Shown here one piece after another: positions 34,301 through 44,784 of a stretch of DNA of 64,000 nt. The stretch's first letter is position 1; every line of letters starts with the position of its first letter. The position numbers and the translations under genes are program-made. Below the pieces are notes generated by a model, which did no database searches, was not told the DNA's origin, and was given only the letters and a program-made list of their open reading frames with translations. The stretch comes from Siderastrea radians (Eukaryota > Cnidaria > Anthozoa > Scleractinia > Rhizangiidae): assembly GCA_964017195.1 (NCBI GenBank), contig OZ024890.1:20531701-20595700 (forward strand), written 5' to 3'.

Positions 34301-35333
34301 AATCTTGAAACAACGTACTAGATATAATTTATCGATAACAGGGAACAATTTATCAGATCTTTCGTGGCAGATGCTTGTAGCATCAGACAAAATTGACTTA
34401 AATCTTTCCTTGCCTGCGTGTTTTCAAGGTCATGATTTTATCTCCGTGAGTAACGCGCTTGTAGTAATAAATTTGTTTTCAAACATGTTTTTTTTTTGTC
34501 TAATTCTTTTAACAAAAAGAAAATGAATGGTAGGACAAAATTATTTGGAAAAAAAGGATGGGTCCCCATGCTTGTTTAAGAGTAAATGACTATTCTTTTC
34601 TCTGGTGAGCTTAGCCTCACAGGAAACCTGCCCTGGACGTGCACACGCTCACAGCGCGCGCTAATGACGCAACAAATCTTGCGCAGTAAGGATGCGTATT
34701 GCAATACAGGGGAATGACCTTAAAACCACTTTCAAAACACCCATATGCCAAAATTAGGTCCTCCTCCAAAATACCCATGGATGAAATAAACAAGAACTCC
34801 TCCAACATACACTGTACTAACCCTCCAATAATACCATGATTTATTAATGTACAAGTAATACCTAGTTAATCTTTATGTCATGTGCCCAAAAATATCTGGG
34901 ACCCCCCCTCCAAAAAAAATACTGGTAAACATTTCCTTCCTCCATCCCCCCCCCCCCCCCCAAAAAAAACCTTTTCAAATCCCTGTCACAAACCCAATAA
35001 TTAATTAAATCCCTCATTCAATTATGTCCTACAGGGCACCACAGTAGCTACAAGTGTGGGCCTTTTCGAGACTGGAAACTCTGAGTGAGAGACGGGTGGG
35101 GGGAGGATGGTAGAGATGCATTGAGCTTTTGACAAGTTCGCACTTGAAATGAAGTACGATCGATGCAGTTATTGGAATAGCCCATACCTTCAAGTTCTGT
35201 CAGTTTACAAAATACCTGACCGAAGAATGCTAGTATTACCATACCTAAAACTGCCATTAAACTTCTCACTGACAGACCCAAGGTCTGTAGATCTCACAAG
35301 TAGTGGCTTGCATTTCGCCAACAAACTCACCAT
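25302..35333 (-). CDS. DHODH: DHODH, dihydroorotate dehydrogenase (class 2, mitochondrial)
   Basis: Seven exons on the minus strand: 35333-35331 (coding part), 34002-33757, 32489-32290, 31237-30976, 28764-28645, 26251-26098, 25465-25302. All are GT-AG, phases close, and the product is 382 aa (human 395). It oxidises dihydroorotate to orotate in pyrimidine synthesis and passes electrons to ubiquinone at the inner mitochondrial membrane. The N-terminus ([14 protein letters not shown]) is Arg/Lys-rich and followed by a hydrophobic membrane segment ([14 protein letters not shown]). Conserved parts are [32 protein letters not shown], the catalytic-Ser segment [41 protein letters not shown] and the FMN-phosphate loop [13 protein letters not shown]. 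Oddity: the start codon is the last triplet of exon 1, directly followed by the donor GTGAGT. The upstream frame is open to a TAA but has no other ATG. Confidence 0.96.
25966..26058 (+). repeat. (GATGAC/GATGAT)n microsatellite
   Basis: Tandem 'gatgat', 'gacgat' and 'gacaac' triplets run for about 90 bp inside DHODH intron 6, ending some 40 bp from the exon 6 donor. The open frame across it is simply a poly-Met/Thr reading of the repeat. Confidence 0.93.
27222..27462. mobile_element. Palindromic MITE
   Basis: Two imperfect inverted arms meet near 27330. The left arm has 'cgtaatacgggcaa', 'catgcaacttgttgca' and 'gttgcaagttgagat'; the right arm has 'atctcaacttgcaac', 'ttgttgcacgaca' and 'ttgcccttattac'. 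Many 'gttgca/tgcaac' motifs recur. Non-coding, in DHODH intron 5. Confidence 0.7.
29142..30908. mobile_element. TIR element with expanded 16-bp subterminal array
   Basis: The left end 'gtaaaaatgcagactgcaga' is mirrored at the right end by 'tctgcagtctgcattttac' (about 30882-30905), preceded by shorter 'agtctgc' units. The left subterminal region is expanded to a roughly 590-bp array. Interior minus-strand frames at 30309-30651 have no recognisable transposase. It lies in DHODH intron 4. Confidence 0.65.
29148..29735 (+). repeat. 16-bp tandem array (TGCAGACTGCAGACTG type)
   Basis: The unit alternates 'gcagactgcagactgt' with 8-bp slips, so both 16-bp and 24-bp spacing occur. Interruptions 'gcagaccacgcagac' (29331) and 'gcagaccacacagac' (29711) mark variant units. 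Because 16 is not a multiple of 3 and no unit contains a stop, several frames on both strands stay open; none is a gene. Confidence 0.97.
31498..32094. mobile_element. TTAA-flanked element
   Basis: The ends are TTAACCCTTTCAATGCC and GGCATTCACGGGGTTAA, a short inverted repeat with TTAA on both sides. The interior has 'gacgtacatatacgtcc', a short palindrome, and no coding frame. It lies in DHODH intron 3. Confidence 0.6.
32933..33020. mobile_element. Mini foldback element, 34-bp arms
   Basis: The arm 'tttatcaactgagttgataa' plus 'ggtacattggccac' is mirrored by 'gtggccaatttacc' plus 'tcatcaactcagttgataaa', with a loop of about 20 bp. The outermost 'ttatcaactgagttgataa' is itself a palindrome. 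It lies in DHODH intron 2. Confidence 0.75.
34064..34723. mobile_element. TTAA-flanked element
   Basis: The ends are TTAAGGTCATTCCCC and GGGGAATGACCTTAA. The roughly 660-bp interior is AT-rich, and 'aataggtccccggcatgtcc' and 'gggtccccatgcttgttta' form a second inner inverted pair. A related single end (ttaaggtgattcc ... ggggtcaccgagcttg) occurs at 59924-60040. It lies in DHODH intron 1. Confidence 0.7.
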
Positions 35334-35445
35334 TTTGACGAATATTTCCTTCCGAAGAAAAGCTGGCAGTTGAAAGATTCGTCGAATAGACGTGGAAGAG
35401 GGAGAGACAACGAGCTTGCATTAACCGCCTGAAGCAAAAACCTCC

Positions 35446-35482
35446 TTACGAGGTCCGACATGCAGAACTGTCCGCCATGTTG
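35446..35482 (-). promoter_or_regulatory. YY1-type motif with short upstream ORF, DHODH promoter
   Basis: On the minus strand the sequence AACATGGCGGAC fits the YY1 consensus common at initiator regions of housekeeping genes. The ATG within it starts a frame of ten codons (MADSSACRTS) that stops 112 bases before the DHODH start. If transcription starts upstream of it, it would act as a uORF. Motif reading only; no transcript evidence. Confidence 0.4.
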
Positions 35483-36760
35483 AAAGTTCTCTTCATTCCC
35501 AATCTCCGGCCGAGCCATCATAGTTCCCGTCACAGTCATTTTTGGGCGCGAATTTTCGGGTGCTTACCGGGAGAGGGACGGGCTCATGTCGATGATTTAC
35601 GGAGAGTTGTACATGAGGAAATACCCTGCGAGCGAAGATCGAAGGGCTTCTGCTCGCAGGGTAATGAGGAAAGAGACCGGAAATCAGCATTGTGGCTCCT
35701 CTAACTGCCACAGTCCATTCCGGGAATTAGTGACGGGTGGTTGTGAAGGATGTGTGCCGGATGAGTGTGTGTTGCATTGGGGAATTCGTGGTTTTAGTAT
35801 TTTGGGGCTTGTGCAATTTTACCTAGTATTTTAGGGGTTAGAGAGATTGCGGAAAGCTATTTTCTTTTTTGGGGGGGAGGGGTGGGGGAGATTTAGACAA
35901 AGGTTAACTGGGTAAATTTTGGATCAAAAAAAGGCCCTTAGTCTAGTAATGGGCTTCCAGGTTTTTGGGATGTTTCTGGGTGTAGAGGGAAAGTCATGGC
36001 TTCATTGTCACACCTTTCCCACTCTCACTCACAGATGAGAGTACCCACATCTGGGGGAGCAGGATGTTCATTTCTACTGGACATCTGCATTGAATGACAG
36101 TCTTTCTATATTCCAAAATCAGACAAATGACTTAATTACAGTTGTAGGAACATTCCCCATGAACACCTGTTACAAATAATAATTATTTTTTCAACAACAG
36201 AAAATACAAGAGATGGCAAATATTATTACTCATAATTTTTATTTTATGCAACCTATTTATTGGTAAGATGGACATTTCAAAATTGGTTGGGCAAGAGTTT
36301 GTCAGGGTGAAAGTCTAAAAGGGGAAAAAATTGGCGAAGAACCATTTTTTTGCCCATTTTGACTTTCTCTCACCCTGACTAACTGACCCTGGGTCTCTGA
36401 GGATGGGTTCCAATGCTACGTCACTCCCACAAGGTGGCAATAAAAATTTTTGATAACTTGTGGGAGTAATTATTCCCCTATTTCTCTTTCAGTTATACTT
36501 CTATTTCCAGTTTCCCTGTTAAAGTGCATATCTGAAGTATTAATTATGATAGCTTATCATCATCAATAATAATAATAATAACAAACTTATTATTATCATT
36601 ATTATTATTATTAAGCTTTTCATTACAGTGCCTATTTTTGAACAACTATTTTAAAACAAATTTTTAAATACGAGTAGCTTGTAAGTTGAGAATTTATTAA
36701 CTTTATACCATTTTTAATGTTAAATAGTTAGTCATTTTGTAATAAAAATTGTTTCTCATT

Positions 36761-36775
36761 AATTATTATTATTAC

Positions 36776-36812
<37 letters not shown>

Positions 36813-36813
36813 G
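36761..36813 (+). repeat. (ATT)n microsatellite
   Basis: About 17 'att' triplets with one 'act' interruption, just downstream (minus-strand sense) of the WRNIP1 stop codon. Confidence 0.93.
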
Positions 36814-36853
36814 TTGCTGCTATAATTGTTTTAGTTGTTCTGGGTAGTCTCTC

Positions 36854-39800
36854 TTATTTTTTCCTGCAGGAAAAGAAATTAACCCCTTGTACTTCAGGAG
36901 GAAGGTATGTTTGATCCACAGGACCATCAAATGCAGGATTGTACTTGTATCCAGCCCCATAACCCAAGTCTTTCATGAGCTTGGTTGGTGCATTCCTGAT
37001 GTGTAATGGGACTGTTGGCTGAGGACCTTCCCATACATTCACATACTTCTTAGCCTCATTGTAGGCATTGTATACCTCAATGGACTTTGGAGCTCTGGCA
37101 AGGTATACTGCAGCTTGGGCAAGGATCACCTGGGAAAATCACATCCACACTACATAAGCAAATTCATCAGTTATTAATTCATTGGGTGAAAAAATACTGA
37201 AGGTAAGCTAAAGGTGAAGTCACTCTACCAGCAACCGGTTCTTATAGCATAAAGCAGCTAGGAGTATTACTACCCCCACCCCCACCCCCTGGGATGGGAG
37301 GCTAGTCATTATAGGGCTACCCCAACACTTTTCATAGGTACCCATTTATACACCCTGGGTAGATAGAGAATGTTCCTTGTCTAGGGAAACATCATGGCAG
37401 TGGACAGATCAACCTAGCTTTGATATACCAAACCTCTTTTGTTTCAATCATAACGTCTACTCAAAAGACCTAAAAGCTAAGTAACCATTACATTACTGCA
37501 CCTCCACTTATTACGAGCCTTTCAAGACATAGGAAATAAGTCAAATTTATACTTGCAGGTCAAGTAAACCAGCTACACTTGGTGAAGACTATAATAGTAA
37601 ATTAAACAAATCTTGAAACTGAACACTACATTTTGAATAATACTAACATCGCACTCTGGCATTCCAATAAAATGGCAAGCCTGATAAGCAGCAACAGCCT
37701 GGTTCAATGCCTGTGGATCAGCCAGACCTAAAAGGGCAACATTAATGATAGACAAATCAATTTTACTTAAGGGGCAGAACTAAAGAAACTTTTTAGAGGA
37801 AGTAAAACTGTAAACCCGAAGAAAAACCCTTGGCACAACAATGAGGGACAATAACAAAAGTCAACCCGCACCCGTATGCACTGAGTCCAGGATGCAAGCC
37901 CATGGCACTTTCTTGGAGGCTATGATCTCTAACAACTGCACTCTTACTGTTCCCCTGAAGGGATGAGTGGAGATGGTGGGAGATGGCGCAGTGGTGAGAG
38001 CACTCGCCTCCTACCAATATGCCCGGGTTCGATTCCAGGCCCCGGCATCATATGTGGGTTGAGTTTGTTGTTGGTTTTTGCCCTTACTCAGAGGGTCTTT
38101 TCTCCAGGTCCTCCACATTGTCAATGATTAAAAAAAGGAAAAAAAGGTAAAAGCAAACAGACAGACAAAAAAACAAAAAACAGGAAATCAAATGACCACC
38201 AGAAAATAAACAAAATGCAAGCTAACAAGGTTTAATTCAGTGAATATTAACAGGGCTTGAAATAATTTCCCGGCTGGCGCCGGTCAAGTTGTCCGGTCAA
38301 ACCTATTTTTGCTCGGACACCACCCATTTTTGGCCGGACAAATCTCCATTACGCCATATCTCTACAAAATTCCCCCCCTCCCTCTGCAGCATGATGTTTA
38401 CATATCAAACAAGTACATTTTCTAAGCCTTTATTGTACATGGAGCCTCGAACTCATTGCAGGAAAAGTGGAATGCATGGTACAGCCACAACGTTCGGCAA
38501 AATCAATATTACATTTGTGCAAGCATCTATCGCTTCAGTTCTATGTCTTCTATACCGTTAAATGTTAATACCTACTAAAGCTATGAAGTTGATGAAATTG
38601 AAGCCTGCGATCTAGTTGATCCTCATAATAATACAAGCTAACTGATGTGAATATACAACAAGAAACTCTTACAAGTAGAATCCATATCCACTGATATGCT
38701 ACAAAGTAAGCTTAGAATGAATAAGCTTGAATCTTGAAATGTTTCAGTACTATATCTTATTAAAAGGGGTCGGGGAAATGATACCAACAGGCAACTCTCT
38801 TTTTTCATTTGGAATACTTGAATGGCAACCTAATTTTGCTACTCGTTGTCAATTTCAAGTCTATACTGCCTGAGGAAAACATTGCCTTGCGAGGTAATGC
38901 CCGTGAATCCAATAATCACCAAAAAGCTTGGTAACCAAGTATTTATCAGGGGCGTGCCGGAAGTGATGAATGATTTGTTCCGTTTCAGCGTTTTTAGAGA
39001 CGATATGAATTACAACTTTTATGGATGACTATTTGGCCATTTGGAATTACTGGAATTACATCAACGTTGTGCAATTAAGGAAATGAAAGCACTTTGTTGT
39101 GGTTTTGAGTGAAACAAAAACATATCAACGCCAAAAATATATACAATGTTCGGGAGCCTACTGATCCAGTCCTGTGTCTTTTATTAAATCTATTGCTCTG
39201 TCTTCTAATTCGTCCTCATTATCTGAATCGGAATCTTCTTCAGTTGAAGAAAAATCAATCAAGACCATTCCCCTTTTCGCAAACTCTCGGGCCTTGTACG
39301 ATTTCCTCTTGCTTTGGTTCGGAGGGCGAGTGGCGCTCGTTACCCACAAGTGAATGGCTGGTGTAGTGTCGTAACCTTGAAAAGGGGGACCTTCCATTTT
39401 GACTCTTATCAGGTGGCTAAGGGTGTTCTCGCTGAGTGTTGCCCGAGAATCCGAGAGACATTGTTATGCTTCTCACGTCACGTTTACAAAATCCAAGCGG
39501 ACTATATATTATAAGAATATAGTAATTCATACTGCTACACACGCTACTCCGGAAGACCCGGTAATTTGCGGTGACGGCTTGATGAACGACAAAGCGAAGA
39601 TTTGCAACCACCGGAAATTTTACAACCACTATTATGAATCATTTTTTAAACGTTCTTGGTCTGGTAGTATCTCTGTCTTTTCCCCTTTTTATTCACAAAC
39701 GCCAATAATGTTGAACCTATAAAAATTTAAAACCTGAAGATCCGCATTGAATTTTTCTTTACAAGCGTAAACGACCGGACAAATTGTCCGGCCATCCAAG

Positions 39801-42800
39801 GATTTGACCAGACAAAACCTATTTTTGACCGGACATTGTCCGTTGACCGGCCGTTATTTCAAGCCCTGTATTAATATATGAAATAATCATATATTTGAAC
39901 TGGGGATTAAAAGATAGAATTATATGAAGATCATTGCAGTGAAGGTGTTTCAACTTAAGCAGTTGAAAAGAAGAAACCTGAAAAAATTCAGGCTTGAACG
40001 GGAATTGAACCCATGACCTCTGCGATACCGGTGCAGCGCTCTAACCAACTGAGCTATCAAGCCAACTGGGAGCTGGTCAGTTGAGAGTTCATATTTATCC
40101 CATATATGGATAAATGTGAACTCTCAACTGACCAGCTCCCAGTTGGCTTGATAGCTCAGTTGGTCAGAGTGCTGCACCGGTATCGCAAAGGTCATGGGTT
40201 CGATTCCCGTTCAAGCCTGAATTTTTTCAGGTTTCTTTTTTTCAAATGCTCACGTTGAAACACCTTCACTGCGATGATCTTCATATAATTCTAAGGTTCA
40301 ATTCACAACAAATCACTTGCCAATGTCCTCACTGGCACATCGCACCAGCCGCCGAGCAATGTAGAGGGGGTCTTCACCTCCCTCAAGCATTCTGGCAAGC
40401 CAGTACAGTGCAGCATTCTCATCATTCCCTCGTATTGACTTGTGCATCGCAGAAATAATGTTGTAATGCTCTTCACCATTTCTGTCATAAAGTAGATGAG
40501 TTCTTTGCAGACCCTCTTTAATATGAGATACACTGATACAAACAGTGTCCTTTCCATTGCATTCTTGAGCATCAGTGTCACTATCAGGTGTCAGTTTTCC
40601 ATTTTGGGAACACTCTCCATTTTGTTGCAAAGACAAAGAGCTCTTCGTGCTGTGCTTTGCTGCAGCCACTTGTGATTGTATAGCAAGCTGGAGTCCATTA
40701 AGTGCAATCCTGGCATCACCATCACAGAGATTTGCTAGAGCTTTAATGGCATCATCTTCTACGACTACATGATAGTCACTGCCAAGGAAATTCAAACAAC
40801 AAAGTTAGCATACACTACATTCTACAAGATTTGATTAGTTTGATACAGTAACTTCAAAACAAGTCAGAAGGGCAAAGCCATTTGGTGAGTCTTCAACCAA
40901 ATCCACAACAGCTGAGAAAAGTATTTTCCAGAGATGTTGCTTATCAGAATTAACCACTGTTTAGTTTTTTGCTTTCCGTCCATCAAATTCTATGTGCTTC
41001 TTCAAACTGGAAAAATTGAAAGGCTCAGAGCATAACTGTCTTATGCTGAATTTTGGCCGGTTTTAATTTATGCTCTAAACTGCCTCAATTTGTGCATGGG
41101 ACCTTCAAAAAACTTTATAAGCAGTGTTCTTTGAATGAACTGAAGGCCCCATGCAAAAATTGAAGTTGTTTGGAGGAAAACAATAATACAGCCTGAAGTT
41201 CGACATAAGACGGGTATGCTCTCAGCCCTTTAACTTGACCTCGACAAAAGTAACTAATTTATTAAAACAACAATATTTCAGTGGATGCAACCTCACCTAT
41301 ACTCTGATGCAGATGAGTCTTTCTGTTTCTCCTTGAGGGAATCCCCCTTGTTAGTCAAAACTCCCATGTTGTCCAGAGCATTCTGTAGGATCTGTTCCAC
41401 ATGATCTGTAGTAAGTTTTTCAAGGACTATGACTCTACAGCGGCTGAGCAGCGCATTGTTAAGCTGGAATGATGGATTCTCAGTAGTTGCTCCGATTAAG
41501 GTTATTGTTCCATTCTCAACATGCGGAAGAAATGTATCCTATGGAGGGAAATATTATTTTACTCAATAACTAGGTACATTACGTGGTAAACATTGTCTTC
41601 ATCTCATGCGATTAACCCTTTAAGCCCTGCTATAAAAATGCATATTCTCCTAACTATTCTCCATGCATTTCTTATGGTACTAGTTGAGTGAATTTGCACA
41701 GAGATCAAGACATTTCATGTTTAGAGATCATTTCCTTTATTCTTGTGACCCGTGTGTTTGATCAAGTAGGGATGTTGTAAGGAGAAATTAGATGCTTGTC
41801 ACTATTGGGGTTTAAAGGATTAAAGTTACAGCCAACCAGAATGCTGGAAAGCTGTTGCATATTCTTTGGAATCCCAGGTGTCATACTCACAGTGGTTTTG
41901 CGGCATCTGTAAGGGTGTCGCATAGCAAGATATGGTCAATTAAAATGGTGGAATGGAAATTATTTTTATTGGGGGTATAATAATACTGAAATATCTTTGG
42001 ATTGTCCTCAAGAACCTTCAGAAATCTTTGGCAATCTTTAGAAACTTTCTGAAAATGGTTAAGAAACAAACAATTTTTAGACTACCTTTAGGATCAGAAT
42101 CTTAAACACCGTTTGGTAATCTTCCAAAAAAATTACGAAAATTAACAGAAACTCTTGAATGACTTGGGGACATCTTTAAAAATTTCCAGTATGATCTTAT
42201 TTGATCCACGATTGTTCCCCACAGAAGGAATTTGGCAACAAAAAAATGCATCATCTCTCCCTCCACCCCTGCATAGTGGAATACTGTGAAAATTTTCAGT
42301 ATACACACAAGCCTTTAGGCAAGAGTATTTACAAAGAAAAATCAGGTCGCAAGTTAGTGTCTTATCGATGGTACATTACGAGAAAGAATTGTATAACGTC
42401 TGTTTTAACCCATGCCTTTAAATCACTTCTCCTGCCAACAATTACCCCACTGTCAGGACGGGGTCTAGTAATACCCATTTTTTTTTCATGTTCTTTTTTT
42501 TTCGAGGTCACTAGCCCTGGACACCCGGTTTCACTTGGCCAAGCAAACATTAATTTTGTCGCAAACGTCTGCTACATCACTTGGGCTCATACCTTGAGTG
42601 ACTGTAATATATTTCGCACCCTGAGGGGAGGGGGAACAACAATGGGGTCTAACGCCCCTGGAGCTTTTCTTGTTTCTGTTATGTTGTACATGCCAAGGAA
42701 ACATTGAAAACTGATTAAAGATTTTTCATTTGATGATTTCAAGAAATTGTAGTGAAATGACAGTGAAATTCCTCAGGATGGATTAGACTGCTTGCAGTCT

Positions 42801-44784
42801 GTCTTTTCTCTAAAGGTCCGTCGAGTATTCAATCCCAAGCAAGTGCGTTTGCAAAAAAAAATAATAATAAAAAATAAATCACTTTATTTAGGTGTCAACG
42901 GTATCTAGCAAAGAATGTTAATTGGGGACACCTCCAAAATCGAATTGGAATTTGGTCTTGTCTCATCTTGTCCCAATCCTTCTTGCCATTCTCATCTAAT
43001 TTCGTGTCCAGCGTGTCATCAAGCATTATTTCGAGAGACAAACGAGAGAAACAGACTGCAAGCAGTCTAAGGATGGATGGATCATTTAATCACCCTAAAA
43101 GCAACAAGGCTTACCTGTTGCAGCTTATTGAACCTGTGTATCTCATCAACAAACAAAATTGTTTTGCGTTTGAACATTTGCTGTTCATTTTTAGCCACTT
43201 TTACAACTTCTTTCACATCATTTATGCCACTGGTTGTTGCTGACAACTGCGCAAATCGAGCTTTATTACTTCTTCTGGCTAAATTGGCTATAATGTGAGC
43301 CAGAGTGGTCTGAAAATCCAGGAAAAAGATATATATTATATTGGGGTTGTTATAAATTCTTTTTCATGTTTTGAGGCTATGAAGGGTGCTCAGATTATTA
43401 TAATCTACATTACTATTATGTAAGTTTGTGATCTATGAATAGCCATTTTTTTTGTGTGAGTACAGGTTCATTTTCCCTGGTGAAGTGTGATCTGCTAAAT
43501 AGCTGTGAACATGATTTTCCATAAATTGTCACTCATGAAGTGAGAATTGAGTTTTTAATATTTGTCATTGTTTGTGGTCACCGCCCAAAATAATGAGATA
43601 AATGTTTCATTTTGTGAGAGAAGTGACCTGGACTTTCCTTACCATCCTCTCTGTAGTTTGCAGGCAATGAGCTACTTTCTAGTCCTTTCCCATTACACAG
43701 GGCATGAGGCACTATTGAGGGGAGGTTGAATTTTGAGCATCCCATGCCCTTTTATCATCCAGACCAGGAGGTGAAATCGTACCCAATTTCACAATAACAC
43801 ATCAAAAAACCAAACTCTATGAAAGGGAGTACCTTCCCTGGGAGTGCAAGGTCTATAAGACCAACATTTATCTTGCATCCACACAGGGAAACAGATGATC
43901 AATCATGTCAGATCATCCCACAACTTCCCCCTTTGCAGTTGATGTAAAACTGCCTATTTTGTCTGCCTATCCCAGTTCTTACCCCTCAAACACTAGTGTT
44001 TTCCTGATTCCTGTGCCCTTTTCTTATAGTCCCCCCCTTTCTTCCAGGTTATGTTTCTCTACATAGCTCCCCCCAACTGTGCCCCTTACCATCTCCAAGC
44101 CACTCAATGACCCCCACCCCTGCTGTTTACCTTTCCACAGCCAGGAGGACCCCAGAGTATCATGGATGGAATTTCCTCAGCCTCAAGCAAAGTCCTTAAA
44201 AGACTGTTTCGTCCCAGCACCTGGGACTGACCAACATATTCAGCCAACGTTTTAGGACGCATTCTCTCAGCTAGTGGCATAAATTGGCTGCCCTTTGATT
44301 TTTGCGAAACTTTTTTCCCAGGAAAAGAAGAACTTGAACTTTGATAAGAAACCGGTTCCTTCGCTCTTGCAGCAAAGGCTGCGTTAGTGTCTGTTGTCTT
44401 GGCGTTTGGTGATTTGGAGCTGTTTGTTGTTTCGTTCGGCTTCAGTCTTTTAAATGGAGGATTGTTGTTTGATTTTCCCGCCAAATTTGAAGAGTTGATG
44501 GGCAAGCTTCTCTTCAGAGAAGTTGAAGGAGGGCTTGTCATCTTTAAATTGTTTCCTTTTGCTCTTTGTCTCTTGCCAAAGATGCCAGTAGATTTTTCCG
44601 TTGAACTAGCTGGTCCCGTGGGAGAACTGCTGGAGGAATTAGCATCTCTGATCTTCGTCCGAGCTTCTTCACGTGTCGGAGAGCCTTCGTTTGCATTCAA
44701 GCATTTATTCACGTGTTCGGTCACAGAAGAAGCCGGGAACGATCGCCCGCAAATCGGGCAGTCTACAAGGTTAGTTTGCGACAT
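36854..44784 (-). CDS. WRNIP1: WRNIP1, UBZ-containing AAA+ ATPase
   Basis: Six exons on the minus strand: 44784-44131, 43309-43115, 41538-41297, 40778-40321, 37727-37648, 37129-36854; phases close to about 634 aa (human 665). WRNIP1/RarA-family proteins bind ubiquitin and act at stalled replication forks. Seen here: an N-terminal UBZ4-type finger ([20 protein letters not shown]), a long Ser/Lys-rich linker, the [12 protein letters not shown] start of the AAA+ core, Walker A GPPGCGKTT split exactly by intron 1, Walker [11 protein letters not shown], sensor 1 [11 protein letters not shown], sensor 2 ending GDARIALN, a family-specific insertion, and the C-terminal [15 protein letters not shown] and [22 protein letters not shown] blocks. 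Intron 4 has a GC donor (G|GCAAGT at 40320) and normal AG acceptor, required by phase and homology. I chose the ATG before [11 protein letters not shown]; an in-frame ATG 35 codons upstream (44889) is possible. It is divergent from SYS1. Confidence 0.95.
37978..38135 (+). repeat. tRNA-derived SINE
   Basis: The head reads 'gatggcgcagtggtgagagc' (A-box-like) and, 30 bases on, 'gcccgggttcgattccaggc' (B-box-like), followed by a non-tRNA body starting 'atgtgggttgagtttgttgt' and an A-rich tail near 38130. The tRNA part does not close into a proper acceptor stem, so it is a SINE, not a tRNA gene. It lies in WRNIP1 intron 4. Confidence 0.75.
38251..39868. mobile_element. hAT-like non-autonomous DNA transposon, 1.6 kb
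   Basis: The termini CAGGGCTTGAAATAA and TTATTTCAAGCCCTG form inverted repeats, each flanked by TATTAA (38245-38250 and 39869-39874). Subterminal 'tgtccggtcaaa'/'ggccggacaa' motifs repeat in both orientations. The CAGGG start and style fit hAT elements, though hAT usually duplicates 8 bp. A minus-strand frame at 39397-39158 encodes a basic then highly acidic stretch ([16 protein letters not shown]) of unknown origin. No transposase core was seen. Confidence 0.7.
39991..40063 (-). tRNA. tRNA-like gene, anticodon reads GGT (Thr) if functional
   Basis: The 73-nt unit folds as a cloverleaf: 7-bp acceptor (GGCTTGA/TCAAGCC), D-stem GCTC/GAGC, T-arm with GGGTTCAATTCCC-type B box, and A-box-like GATAGCTCAGTTGG. 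The anticodon stem CTGCA/CGCAG has an A-C mismatch and the loop CCGGTAT gives GGT, but position 33 is C, not the near-universal U. That and its palindromic, dispersed nature suggest a tRNA-derived repeat; a working tRNA-Thr is not excluded. Confidence 0.55.
40145..40217 (+). tRNA. tRNA-like gene, second head-to-head copy
   Basis: This is the mirror copy of 39991-40063, with the same acceptor, D-stem, loop CCGGTAT and T-arm (GGGTTCGATTCCC, a cleaner B box). It differs at several bases, including the anticodon 3' strand (CGCAA), which weakens that stem. A T-run (ttcttttttt) about 15 bases downstream could end Pol III transcription. More likely a SINE-type copy than a standard tRNA. Confidence 0.5.
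41612..41823. mobile_element. TTAA-flanked MITE, 212 bp
   Basis: The ends are TTAACCCTTTAAGCCC and GGGGTTTAAAGGATTAA. Inner landmarks 'ctcctaactattctccatgc' and 'ggagaaattagatgc' are partly inverted. A decayed relative with 'ccctttaagccccag' lies near 6308-6510. It lies in WRNIP1 intron 2. Confidence 0.75.
42784..43069. mobile_element. MITE with 9-bp target duplication (Mutator-like)
   Basis: The termini TAGACTGCTTGCAGTCTGT and ACAGACTGCAAGCAGTCTA bracket 286 bp. The 9-bp direct repeats AGGATGGAT flank it exactly (42775-42783 and 43070-43078). A 9-bp duplication fits Mutator-like elements. No coding content. It lies in WRNIP1 intron 2, about 45 bp from the exon 2 donor. Confidence 0.88.

Larger units (their letters stand above)
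35334..36853. other. Intergenic, DHODH promoter to WRNIP1 3' end
   Basis: Upstream of DHODH, the minus strand shows CAACATGGCGGAC (YY1-type) at about 35470-35482; its ATG opens a 10-codon frame ending at 35446. A hairpin built on 'taccctgcgagc ... gctcgcagggta' lies at 35622-35664. The rest is AT-rich with (TAA)/(TTA) microsatellites at 36565-36620 and 36761-36813. No gene is supported. Confidence 0.55.
39917..40292. repeat. 376-bp palindrome of two head-to-head tRNA-like units
   Basis: The two arms are near-perfect reverse complements, from 'agaattatatgaagatcat' on the left to 'atgatcttcatataattct' on the right, centred on ccatatatgg at 40100-40109. Each arm contains one 73-nt tRNA-like unit with its 3' 'tgaattttttcagg' tail pointing outwards. 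A few mismatches separate the arms (for example, agcgct versus gagtgc in the D-to-anticodon link). It lies in WRNIP1 intron 4, 28 bases from the GC donor. Confidence 0.92.

Noticed and set aside
37978..38050. tRNA gene
   Set aside because: A and B boxes are present but the acceptor stem does not close, and a SINE body follows.
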